9,536 nucleotides of DNA from contig JAGLLQ010000305.1 of the NCBI GenBank assembly GCA_023140455.1, positions 1 through 9,536 on the forward strand. The letters are read 5' to 3'. Source of the DNA: Desulfobacteraceae bacterium (GTDB lineage Bacteria > Desulfobacterota > Desulfobacteria > Desulfobacterales > Desulfobacteraceae). Position 1 is the stretch's first letter; each line of letters starts with the position of its first letter. Below are positions 1-5,792 of the stretch, in pieces. Below the pieces are notes generated by a model. That model did not search any database and was not told the origin of the DNA. It saw only the letters and a program-made list of their open reading frames with translations. The position numbers were made by a program, and so were the translations under genes.

Positions 1-110
1 ATTGCTGAAGATACTTTATTAACGTTTTGTCCTCCGGTCCCTTGTGCCCGGATTGCTGAAAGTTCAATTTCATCATCAGGGATCAAAACGTTACAAGAAA
101 TTTCTAGCAT
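1..110 (-). CDS. arfB: ArfB/YaeJ-type peptidyl-tRNA hydrolase (ribosome rescue), N-terminal fragment
   Basis: ArfB rescues stalled ribosomes by hydrolysing peptidyl-tRNA, using the GGQ loop shared with class I release factors. Translation from the ATG at 110-108 gives 36 complete codons, beginning [20 protein letters not shown] and continuing [16 protein letters not shown]; the window edge cuts the next codon. The GGQ at residues 25-27 inside G-x-GGQNVNK-x-SSA is the family signature, and its position close to the N-terminus fits ArfB rather than RF1/RF2, where GGQ is far inside the protein. The positively charged C-terminal tail that enters the mRNA channel lies outside the window. The start overlaps the stop of the upstream remnant as TAATG (A at 110 shared), with a GGGGAG purine run only two bases before the ATG. 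This suggests translational coupling. Family is near certain; the symbol assumes the rest is intact. Confidence 0.9.
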   Translation of the reverse strand, partial: MLEISCNVLIPDDEIELSAIRAQGTGGQNVNKVSSA

Positions 111-268
111 TACTCCCCGCGCTCAACAGACATAATAAGGCAACTGGGCCCGCCCATTCCCATTTCTTTGGCAAATCCTCTTAACTCAAGATTGCTGGCA
201 CTTGCATATTCATGTTTGGGTGTACAGCTAACAACTCTTTGCAGGCTTTTTCCTTCACTTTTTAACAT
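110..268 (-). pseudogene. Dimethylarginine dimethylaminohydrolase-like remnant with large internal deletion
   Basis: This 52-codon frame keeps both ends of an amidinotransferase-fold hydrolase of the DDAH/arginine deiminase group and lacks the middle. The N-terminal part (residues 1-28, with SLQRVVSCTPKHEY and NLE) matches the usual first strand, known in relatives as 'LKRVVVCTPRHEY..NLE'. The C-terminal part ([20 protein letters not shown]) matches the family end, where GGPSC carries the nucleophilic cysteine. Intact members are about 250-300 residues, so roughly 200 codons covering the His/Asp/Glu part of the active site are gone, apparently in frame, with the junction near NLE. I chose the ATG at 268 because AAAGGATC precedes it; a TTG at 298 would add ten residues but follows a TAG directly and lacks a clear SD. 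It ends in TAATG with arfB. Family recognition rests on memory of conserved termini; loss of catalytic function is inferred from length. Confidence 0.72.
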
Positions 269-305
269 ATTTGATCCTTTTACAGGTCTATATTTCAACT
301 ATGAA

Positions 306-920
306 CTATTGTGTTGCCAGGGCAACACCGGTTGCAACCATCACACCTCCGGCTGCCTGGTTAAACCTTTTAGCTGTTTTTTGATTTGTAAACATTTGTC
401 GTGTTTTGCTTGCAAGAAATGCGTATGTTCCCAAGACACATGTTACTCCTGTAGCAACTATTATCACAACAACGAATAAATCGATCAATGAGAGAGTTGA
501 CAAATTAAGGAATGTAGGCAAAAAGCCACAATAGAAAAGAATGACTTTGGGATTAGACAGGGTGATAAGAAGGCCGCTTATAAAGTTGCCCCATCGTGTT
601 TTTTTGCTCTGTTTGTGCTTGCTGTTTATGCTGTCGGGTTCTTTGCGCCAGATCTTTATGCCTAAAAAGATCAAGTAAATACATCCACAGATTTTTACGA
701 TGAAAAATAAATCTCCCATTGCTTGAGCCACTATTGAGAGTCCAAAAACGGCAAATAACAAGAAAATGATATCGCCAACAACAATGCCGCAGATCAAAGA
801 AAAAGCTTCACGAGAACCTGATGCAAGTGCTCTTGCAATGGTGGCAAACATTCCTGGCCCTGGAGTTGCTGCCAGAATAATTATAGCCAATGAAAATCCT
901 ATAGCTGAATATATAGTCAA
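306..920 (-). CDS. LysE/RhtB-family amino-acid exporter
   Basis: Inner-membrane protein of 204 residues, the normal size for LysE/RhtB exporters, which expel amino acids or their derivatives using the proton gradient. It is hydrophobic throughout, with about six membrane segments (near residues 4-24, 38-62, 68-90, 112-134, 145-170, 188-203). Family signatures are ATPGPG at 18-23, followed by the polar loop ALASGSREA, and the FISGLLITLSNPKVILFY stretch at 113-130. A basic, hydrophilic loop (residues 91-109, rich in Lys) separates the two halves, as in relatives. The start is TTG at 920-918: no ATG lies nearby before Met24, and AAGGAG sits six bases upstream. It follows the 83-residue gene by 13 bp and precedes the DDAH-like remnant by 37 bp. 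Substrate cannot be told from sequence; the operon suggests a product of amino-acid metabolism. Confidence 0.9.
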   Translation of the reverse strand: MTIYSAIGFSLAIIILAATPGPGMFATIARALASGSREAFSLICGIVVGDIIFLLFAVFGLSIVAQAMGDLFFIVKICGCIYLIFLGIKIWRKEPDSINSKHKQSKKTRWGNFISGLLITLSNPKVILFYCGFLPTFLNLSTLSLIDLFVVVIIVATGVTCVLGTYAFLASKTRQMFTNQKTAKRFNQAAGGVMVATGVALATQ

Positions 921-926
921 GAGTTA

Positions 927-932
927 CTCCTT
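927..932 (-). promoter_or_regulatory. Shine-Dalgarno site fixing the TTG start of the LysE-family gene
   Basis: On the minus strand AAGGAG ends six bases before the TTG at 920-918. This ideal spacing, together with the lack of any other start before codon 24, supports TTG initiation. Confidence 0.7.
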
Positions 933-933
933 T

Positions 934-1185
934 TTAATTATTTTTTGGATGGTTTTTTGATCGTCTTTCATTCCCGCGCTTATAGTTACCAGTTACTCTT
1001 GCCATCAATTGCTGTTGTTCAGCAAAGTTTAATAAATTTATATCTTCTATAAAAGAGACAGCTTTGAAACCCCGTAATGTTGTTGCAAGTCTCCCTTTGT
1101 GGTTTATAGATATATCTCCATTTTTGGCAACTCTGTGTAAAAAACCAAGGTCATCTTTATATTTATTACCCAAAATATTACCCAT
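934..1185 (-). CDS. Small basic conserved hypothetical protein (83 aa)
   Basis: I cannot assign a function. The 83-residue product is soluble, without signal peptide or membrane segment, and strongly basic, especially at the C-terminus (YKRGNERRSKNHPKN). The centre holds GRLATTLRGFKAVSFIEDI followed by a Gln-rich helix (EQQQLMARVTGNYKRGNER). From memory, similar short proteins with 'GRLATTLRG' and 'QQQLMARVTGNYKRGNER' occur as hypothetical proteins in gammaproteobacteria and related groups, which argues for a real gene. The charge and small size would suit RNA or DNA binding, but that is only a guess. The ATG at 1185 has no good SD: AT-rich sequence (TTTTTATAATT) precedes it, so translation may be weak or use A/T-rich enhancer bases. 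It lies 35 bp after the flavoprotein gene and 13 bp before the exporter. Confidence 0.7.
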   Translation of the reverse strand: MGNILGNKYKDDLGFLHRVAKNGDISINHKGRLATTLRGFKAVSFIEDINLLNFAEQQQLMARVTGNYKRGNERRSKNHPKNN

Positions 1186-1220
1186 AATTATAAAAATTTA
1201 ATAGTTTTTTAATATCGTAT

Positions 1221-1679
1221 CTAATAGCCTGACTTTTTTCCTGTGATTTGTTCAATATTAATTTTTATTAGTAATGTATTAATAACATTTTTTTCTGGAA
1301 GCTCAAACACTCTATCGGTATAGTTTTGCAAAATTATTTCTAAAGCTTTTTGTTTTTCCTCTATTTTCTCAATAAAGTGTGCTTTCCCAAAGCCTATAAC
1401 ACTCCTGAATTTTGCACCCCATTTGCATCCCTTGTCAGATTCCAGTATCTCACAATCAATAGTAAACTCAAAGCAGACTTTATTGTTTTTATTTAATATC
1501 TTTATCTTTTTGCCTTCTTTAGCAGAATGCAGGTAAAGTATCTTATCTTTATAACCAAAAGATAAAGGTACAACATATGGAGTATCATTATGAGAAAGTG
1601 CCAGATGACACACTTTGGCGTCCATGATTATTTCCTCAATCTCTTTGAGATCAGTTATTTCTTTTTCTTTTCTACGCAT
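1221..1679 (-). CDS. Pyridoxamine 5'-phosphate oxidase-like (NimA-related) flavin-binding protein
   Basis: A 152-residue split-barrel protein of the PNPOx-like superfamily, which binds FMN, F420 or haem. The start MRRKEKEITD with its helix to residue 20, the strand KVCHLALSHNDTPYVVPLSF (22-41), the phosphate-contacting LYLHSAKEGKK (48-58), the KVCFEF strand (67-72) and KWGAKFRSVIGFGKA (86-100) follow the order seen in NimA-like proteins. Some relatives have been associated with reduction of 5-nitroimidazole drugs, but most have no known reaction, so a resistance role should not be assumed. His51 corresponds by position to the active-site His of NimA, from memory. The ATG at 1679 is preceded by AAAGAGA, which overlaps the ridA stop region 15 bp upstream, so the two are probably translated together. 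Length is normal for the family. The electron donor and substrate are unknown. Confidence 0.87.
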   Translation of the reverse strand: MRRKEKEITDLKEIEEIIMDAKVCHLALSHNDTPYVVPLSFGYKDKILYLHSAKEGKKIKILNKNNKVCFEFTIDCEILESDKGCKWGAKFRSVIGFGKAHFIEKIEEKQKALEIILQNYTDRVFELPEKNVINTLLIKINIEQITGKKSGY

Positions 1680-1694
1680 TAATTTAATATCTCT

Positions 1695-2075
1695 TTACGG
1701 TTGTAATTCGGCTACACATTCGATTTCTACCAACGCATCTAAAGGATTTTTTGAAACTTCGACTGTTGCTCTGGCAGGTTTATTCCCCTGCATCATTTCC
1801 TCATATATTTTATTCATGCCCTGGAAATTATCCATATTTTTCAAATACACGTTTGTTTTTACAACGTTTTTGAGGGTTAAACCGAAACCTGCCAAAACAG
1901 CTGAAAGATTATCTAATACCTGTCTTGTCTGCCCTTCAATAGTAGTAGCATCCACTTTCATTGTATCAGGGTGTAACGGGGCCTGGCCCGAACAAAAAAC
2001 TAAATTCCCAGTTTTTACGGCATGCGAATATGGTCCTAAAGCTTCTGGTGCATTTTTAACATTAATAGCTTCCAT
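1695..2075 (-). CDS. ridA: RidA/YjgF/YER057c/UK114-family enamine/imine deaminase
   Basis: RidA hydrolyses reactive enamine or imine intermediates released by PLP-dependent enzymes such as threonine dehydratase, sparing other PLP enzymes from damage. The 126-residue length is typical. Visible signatures are GPYSHAV at 14-20, VFCSGQAPLHP at 26-36, the TRQVLDNLSAVL helix at 50-61, KTNVYLK at 73-79, NKPARATVEV at 98-107 with the substrate-carboxylate-binding Arg (R102), and the closing IECVAEL at 118-124 with the conserved Glu. These active-site residues suggest a true RidA-type deaminase rather than an inactive Rid paralogue. The ATG at 2075 has an excellent SD (AAGGAG, six bases away). It lies 55 bp downstream of a PLP-dependent decarboxylase, a natural partner. 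A more specialised role such as 2-aminomuconate deaminase, which is also a RidA-fold enzyme, cannot be excluded. Confidence 0.92.
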   Translation of the reverse strand: MEAINVKNAPEALGPYSHAVKTGNLVFCSGQAPLHPDTMKVDATTIEGQTRQVLDNLSAVLAGFGLTLKNVVKTNVYLKNMDNFQGMNKIYEEMMQGNKPARATVEVSKNPLDALVEIECVAELQP

Positions 2076-2130
2076 TATTCTCTCCTTTTTAATTAACCTT
2101 TAAATATAGTGTGGTCTTATCAATCATATG

Positions 2131-3534
2131 TCAACAGTGTTTTTTTACTGATTCCCTCGCTTTAATAAATGATTCCACTGAAACAGAAATATCCTTGGAT
2201 GTTGTTGCCCATGAACAGACACTGATTCTTATTACATCTTTATTATTAAATTGAGAACCGCCGCACCAGCAGACCCTCATTTCTTGAATTTTTCCCAATA
2301 TTTTTTTTGTTAATTCATCAGTTTCACAATGAACCAATACCTGGTTAAAAACAACATCATTCAGAATCTCAAAATCATGTGATTTTAATTCTTCTGCAAA
2401 TTGTACTGCTCTTTTGTGCAACCCGTACACCATTTCATCTATTCCATCCCTGCCAAGGTATTTCATGGTTGCCCATAGTTCAATAATCCTTGCTCTTCTT
2501 GACATTTCAGGAGTGTAGAACATGCCGTCTCTTTTGTCACCCAGAACAATATAGGAGCCTGTCATATGCAAAGCGGAAACCAAGGCCTCTTCATCTTTAC
2601 AAAGAACTATCCCGCAATCATAAGGTGTGTTTAGTGTTTTATGTGCATCAACACTCCATGAATTTGCTTTTTCCATACCTTTTGTAAGATGTTTTAATTT
2701 TGTAACAGCTCCTGCCCATAATCCAAACGCACCGTCAATATGCACCCAGGCATCTGCATTATTTGCTTTTGTGCAAATTTCTTCCAATGCATCAAATGAT
2801 CCGGAGTTAACGTTGCCAGCCTGAAGAATCAATATAGTATTTTCATCTAACTCAGGAATTGATTCCGGTATAATCCTGCCCTGCTCATCTGTATCAACCC
2901 ATTCAATATTATTTTTACCAAAACCCAATAAACCGATGGCTTTGAGAACAGTTGAATGTGCCTGATTACCAGTTACAATCCTTATTTTTGGTGCTCCAAA
3001 TAAGCCTTTTTGATTTACATCCCATCCTTTTTTTTGAAGGACTTTATATCTTGCCGCTGCAAGCCCGCAAAAGGTAGCAGACGAAGTCCCGCTGACAAAT
3101 CCTGCCACAGTATTATCAGGAAGATTAAAAAGCTGGCGCAACCATTTTTCAACTATAATTTCAAGGTGAGATGATATCGGAGAGATTACCTCCATGCCGG
3201 CATTCTGATCCCAGAAATCTGATAATAATCTTGCTGCTAAACCAGCAGGAACAACACTACCGTTTACAAACCCAAAGTATCTGCCTCCAATTTGAGAAAC
3301 AGTTGCAGGAGATCCATATTGATGCAGTTTGGTTAATGTTTTAATGGCATCTGAAGAAGTTTGCGGAAGGTTTTCATCAAAGTGTTTTAAATCTGAAAGA
3401 GCTTCATCAGTTGGATAGATGTTCCTTTCAAATGCATTTGTCAGATATTCATAAGCATACTCATGTGATTTATCAAAGACAAGTTTACTATTTACTTCTT
3501 CAAACATTTTATTCTGAATAGAGCTGTTTTCCAT
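2131..3534 (-). CDS. PLP-dependent group II-type amino-acid decarboxylase
   Basis: A 467-residue fold-type I PLP enzyme of the pyridoxal-dependent (group II) decarboxylase family, which converts amino acids such as aromatic amino acids, glutamate, cysteine sulfinate or diaminobutyrate to amines. In order: GGRYFGFVNGS (83-93), the phosphate-binding FVSGTSSATFCGLAAAR (146-162), QAHSTVLKA (191-199) whose His should stack on the PLP ring, WVHIDGAFGLWAG (263-275) with Asp267 for the pyridine nitrogen, and SVDAHKTLNTPYDCGIVL (294-311) with Lys299 as the Schiff-base lysine. Many relatives have HKW; here it is HKT, a known variant in my memory but one that hampers substrate prediction. The C-terminal domain follows (MFYTPEMSRRAR, 338-349). 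Length is normal. The ATG at 3534 has AAGGA six bases upstream. Neighbours are a VOC protein upstream and ridA downstream. Family is secure; substrate unknown. Some databases call such proteins 'aspartate aminotransferase family'. Confidence 0.9.
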   Translation of the reverse strand: MENSSIQNKMFEEVNSKLVFDKSHEYAYEYLTNAFERNIYPTDEALSDLKHFDENLPQTSSDAIKTLTKLHQYGSPATVSQIGGRYFGFVNGSVVPAGLAARLLSDFWDQNAGMEVISPISSHLEIIVEKWLRQLFNLPDNTVAGFVSGTSSATFCGLAAARYKVLQKKGWDVNQKGLFGAPKIRIVTGNQAHSTVLKAIGLLGFGKNNIEWVDTDEQGRIIPESIPELDENTILILQAGNVNSGSFDALEEICTKANNADAWVHIDGAFGLWAGAVTKLKHLTKGMEKANSWSVDAHKTLNTPYDCGIVLCKDEEALVSALHMTGSYIVLGDKRDGMFYTPEMSRRARIIELWATMKYLGRDGIDEMVYGLHKRAVQFAEELKSHDFEILNDVVFNQVLVHCETDELTKKILGKIQEMRVCWCGGSQFNNKDVIRISVCSWATTSKDISVSVESFIKARESVKKHC

Positions 3535-3590
3535 TAAATATCCTTATTAGATGTGTTTTTGCAGAGATGACCGTTATCCATAAATTATCA

Positions 3591-4043
3591 TCATTTATTC
3601 CAGGATTGAATTTCAACAATATTGCCTTCAGGATCGCGAAAATACACAAGTTTTAAAATACCAACATTGTCAATTTCTTTTTCAGTTACTTCCCCCAACA
3701 TATCAGCACCGTTTCTTAAGGCAGTGTCTAAGGTCGCTTCAACATCTTTAACTTCAAATGCAATATGTGTAAATCCGGTATGATTGGCCATTAGTGGAGA
3801 AGAGTTATGTGTATCTTCATAGGTGAAGATTTCTAAAGTAGGCCCATTATCACCATAGCCAGGCAGTATTAAATGAATCCCTCTTAATCTGGTATTTTTT
3901 AAACCGATTGCTTTGTCCAGCCAGTCTCCTGAGAGATTGCGTTCAGGAGGTTTTGTTTTACAATTAAATACGTTGATGTAAAACTTTGATAATAGTTTCC
4001 AATCTTTTGCAACAATATTTGTATGTGCAAATCTCATATGCAA
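3591..4043 (-). CDS. VOC (glyoxalase/bleomycin-resistance/dioxygenase) superfamily protein
   Basis: A 150-residue single-module VOC protein with two beta-alpha-beta-beta-beta units. Candidate metal ligands sit where expected: His7 (RFAHTNI), Glu71 (PTLEIF), His93 (GFTHIAFEV) and Glu144 (NIVEIQSW). The second unit ends in FRDPEGNIVEIQSW, a very typical VOC ending. The H/E/H/E pattern is that of glyoxalase I-like and epimerase-like members using Ni, Zn, Co or Mn, rather than the 2-His-1-Glu iron set of extradiol dioxygenases. The reaction may be an isomerisation, epimerisation or lyase step on a small substrate. Two starts compete: TTG at 4043 (AAGGA four bases away) and ATG at 4037 (same SD, ten bases away); the ATG would give 148 residues. 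It lies 56 bp before the decarboxylase gene and 32 bp after the WG-repeat gene. No substrate can be read from the sequence. Confidence 0.87.
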   Translation of the reverse strand: MHMRFAHTNIVAKDWKLLSKFYINVFNCKTKPPERNLSGDWLDKAIGLKNTRLRGIHLILPGYGDNGPTLEIFTYEDTHNSSPLMANHTGFTHIAFEVKDVEATLDTALRNGADMLGEVTEKEIDNVGILKLVYFRDPEGNIVEIQSWNK

Positions 4044-4075
4044 TTTTTCCTTTATTTTTTAATCCTCAGAAAGGT

Positions 4076-5215
4076 TTAGTTTAATTCCTTATTTTTTATC
4101 CCTAAGCTTATCAATTTATAGCCACTATCTGCTTTTAAAAATTCAAAATAATTTTTGTAATCTAAATTTAATATGCCTTTTTTGTCCCTGTGAGAGGCTA
4201 CAACAGTAAAAGCCGGATTATGCCATTTCCTGGAGTTCCCACAGGAGTCAAAATATCTGGCATAGTTTTCACTGTCAAAAATATAGGGATTCAGGTCACC
4301 TTTACGAGCAGAATATTGTAATGTCCCTTTGTAAAAAGCATTAATCTGTCGAAGCAGGACCTCCTTATTCTTTATTAAAAAAGAAGCGGCCTCTATTTTA
4401 ATCCACTCTGATTTGCTTTCTGACCAGAAAGTAATGTTAGTAAAGCAGATATCTTCTATTGAATTAATATTTTGTGCTGTTAGAAATTTTGATTTAAACC
4501 ACTGGTTAAATTCTTTTTCAAAGTTAATAAATGAATAATACTTTCCATTTGTTCCTTTAAATGTTTCTCTAATCAGGTCTTTTTTTTCAGCTCCCATGAT
4601 TTTAAGTGAAAACCAGTCAAGGTTTCTTCCGTATTTAAAATTTTTAACAAGAATTTCATTTTTATCATTTATTATGTGGGTTTGCCCCCCTATCCACATA
4701 GGATGTTCACATTTGTTCTGATCTGAATACTTTTCTCCATTAAGACAAGTTTTTTCAGCATTTTCCAGGACGACCGCCATATTATTTCGAAAGGGTGAGG
4801 CATCATTGTATAGAGCCGGAACAATTTTTTCTCCATTTTTGTCAAAAAACCCAACTTTATCTATAGTTTTATCTCTAAATCTTATTTTGCCTTCATTTTC
4901 ACAATCTGGCGCATTGTCCCAGAGATAAAGGCTGTCTATCCCGACTTTTTTACCATTTTTCAATAAATAATAACTTTCATAGTGATTCTTATCAATTTGT
5001 TCATATACAGCTATTATATTTTTAAACTGCCGGTCCATTGCAAATGTGAATTTTGGATTAATTTTGATATTTTTATTAGAATCTTTATATCCGATTAATT
5101 CTGTTTGCTTATCCAGAAATAAAGTCCATATTTCAGGATCCTTTGCATAAGAGATATCTAAATGAAACCCTGTCAAAATGAAAATTATCAATGCAATTTT
5201 TACTTTTGAACACAT
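4076..5215 (-). CDS. Exported WG-repeat-containing protein
   Basis: A 379-residue protein with a classic Sec signal peptide: a short basic start (MCSKVK), a hydrophobic core (IALIIFILTGF) and a probable cleavage site after SYA at residue 24. There is no lipobox, so a free periplasmic or secreted product is likely. At least two degenerate WG repeats are visible: ELIGYKDSNKNIKINPKF (39-56) with the following TFAMDRQFKNIIAV, and KVGFFDKNGEKIVPALYNDA (120-139) followed by SPFRNNMAVVLEN. Repeats of this type (G-[FY]-x-[DN]-x-x-G-x-x-x-I-x-P-x-[FY]) form beta-rich units in exported proteins of unclear role. Residues 225-375 have no repeat I can see and may be a separate globular domain; several Cys (104, 157, 169, 257, 325) could form disulfides. 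The ATG at 5215 has a strong GGAGGT five bases upstream. It sits among metabolic genes, which is odd for a cell-envelope protein. Confidence 0.8.
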   Translation of the reverse strand: MCSKVKIALIIFILTGFHLDISYAKDPEIWTLFLDKQTELIGYKDSNKNIKINPKFTFAMDRQFKNIIAVYEQIDKNHYESYYLLKNGKKVGIDSLYLWDNAPDCENEGKIRFRDKTIDKVGFFDKNGEKIVPALYNDASPFRNNMAVVLENAEKTCLNGEKYSDQNKCEHPMWIGGQTHIINDKNEILVKNFKYGRNLDWFSLKIMGAEKKDLIRETFKGTNGKYYSFINFEKEFNQWFKSKFLTAQNINSIEDICFTNITFWSESKSEWIKIEAASFLIKNKEVLLRQINAFYKGTLQYSARKGDLNPYIFDSENYARYFDSCGNSRKWHNPAFTVVASHRDKKGILNLDYKNYFEFLKADSGYKLISLGIKNKELN

Positions 5216-5250
5216 GGTTTACCTCCGAAATAAGTAGGGATTAAATATTA

Positions 5251-5757
5251 TCAACTGTCTCTTTTTAATAGTTTACCTGGCCACTTGTTTTTAACATCTT
5301 CTTCGCCAGTATAGTAAGAGATCTTTGACTCTTTATTAAATATGTCCAGTGCAGGCAGAATATTGATTTTTCCTGAATCCGGGTATTCACATACATCAAT
5401 ATTTGCCCTGGTGCGCAGGTCTATATAGACTAACTGCTCGTCACTATGATTGTAAAGTTGGTGCGTACCTGCAGATCCCTCTTCAAAGAATATAATATCC
5501 CCTTTTGATATTGTCTGATATCCTTGGGGGGAACGCAAAGTCGATGTGCCTTCTAAAATGATAAACAGTTCTTCAGCATTTCGATGAAAATGATATGGAT
5601 AAGAAAACTTACCTGGGGATAAAGACTTTATGTCAAAATGCAAATACTTTGACTTGGATATTTCTTCCAATGGCAGGCTCGATTTCCAGGAGAAATCAGG
5701 AATTGGAGATTTGTTTTTTTTTAGTTTTATTTCGGAAAGTCTGTGAATCAAAGGCAT
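5251..5757 (-). CDS. Single-domain cupin protein
   Basis: A 168-residue cupin. Motif 1 is PGKFSYPYHFHRNAEELFIILEG (split here as PGKFSYPY 48-55 and HFHRNAEELFIILEG 56-70), giving metal ligands His56, His58 and Glu63. Motif 2 is GDIIFFEEGSAGTHQLYN (86-103) with the fourth ligand His99. All four ligands of a metal-binding cupin are present, so an active oxygenase, isomerase or small-molecule-binding protein is possible. The N-terminal 40 residues and the C-terminal tail from 115 on (DVCEYPDSGKINILPA and a basic end, WPGKLLKRD) lie outside the core barrel. The DVCEYPDSGK stretch recurs, from memory, in cupins annotated only as 'cupin domain-containing'. The ATG at 5757 has AAGGAG nine bases upstream; just ahead, CCTTT-AATTTA-AAAGG could form a weak five-base-pair stem that masks this SD. 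The gene lies 35 bp after the cyclase gene and 35 bp before the WG-repeat gene. Confidence 0.88.
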   Translation of the reverse strand: MPLIHRLSEIKLKKNKSPIPDFSWKSSLPLEEISKSKYLHFDIKSLSPGKFSYPYHFHRNAEELFIILEGTSTLRSPQGYQTISKGDIIFFEEGSAGTHQLYNHSDEQLVYIDLRTRANIDVCEYPDSGKINILPALDIFNKESKISYYTGEEDVKNKWPGKLLKRDS

Positions 5758-5792
5758 TTTTCTATTCTCCTTTTAAATTAAAGGACAGTATA

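Noticed and set aside
168..479. 103-codon plus-strand frame, Cys-rich.
   Set aside because: It runs antisense to the exporter and the DDAH-like remnant; the many Cys are complements of Ala/Thr/Gly codons of the exporter gene.
1615..2103. 162-codon plus-strand frame opposite ridA and the flavoprotein gene.
   Set aside because: It is antisense to two clearly recognised genes, has no family features or SD, and shows the hydrophobic/Ser-rich composition typical of complementary-strand frames.
2103..2134. Possible promoter for ridA: perfect TTGACA (2134-2129, minus strand) and TATATT (2108-2103).
   Set aside because: The spacer is 20 bases, too long for a good sigma70 promoter, and the -35 overlaps the stop of the decarboxylase gene. 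Likely chance in AT-rich sequence.
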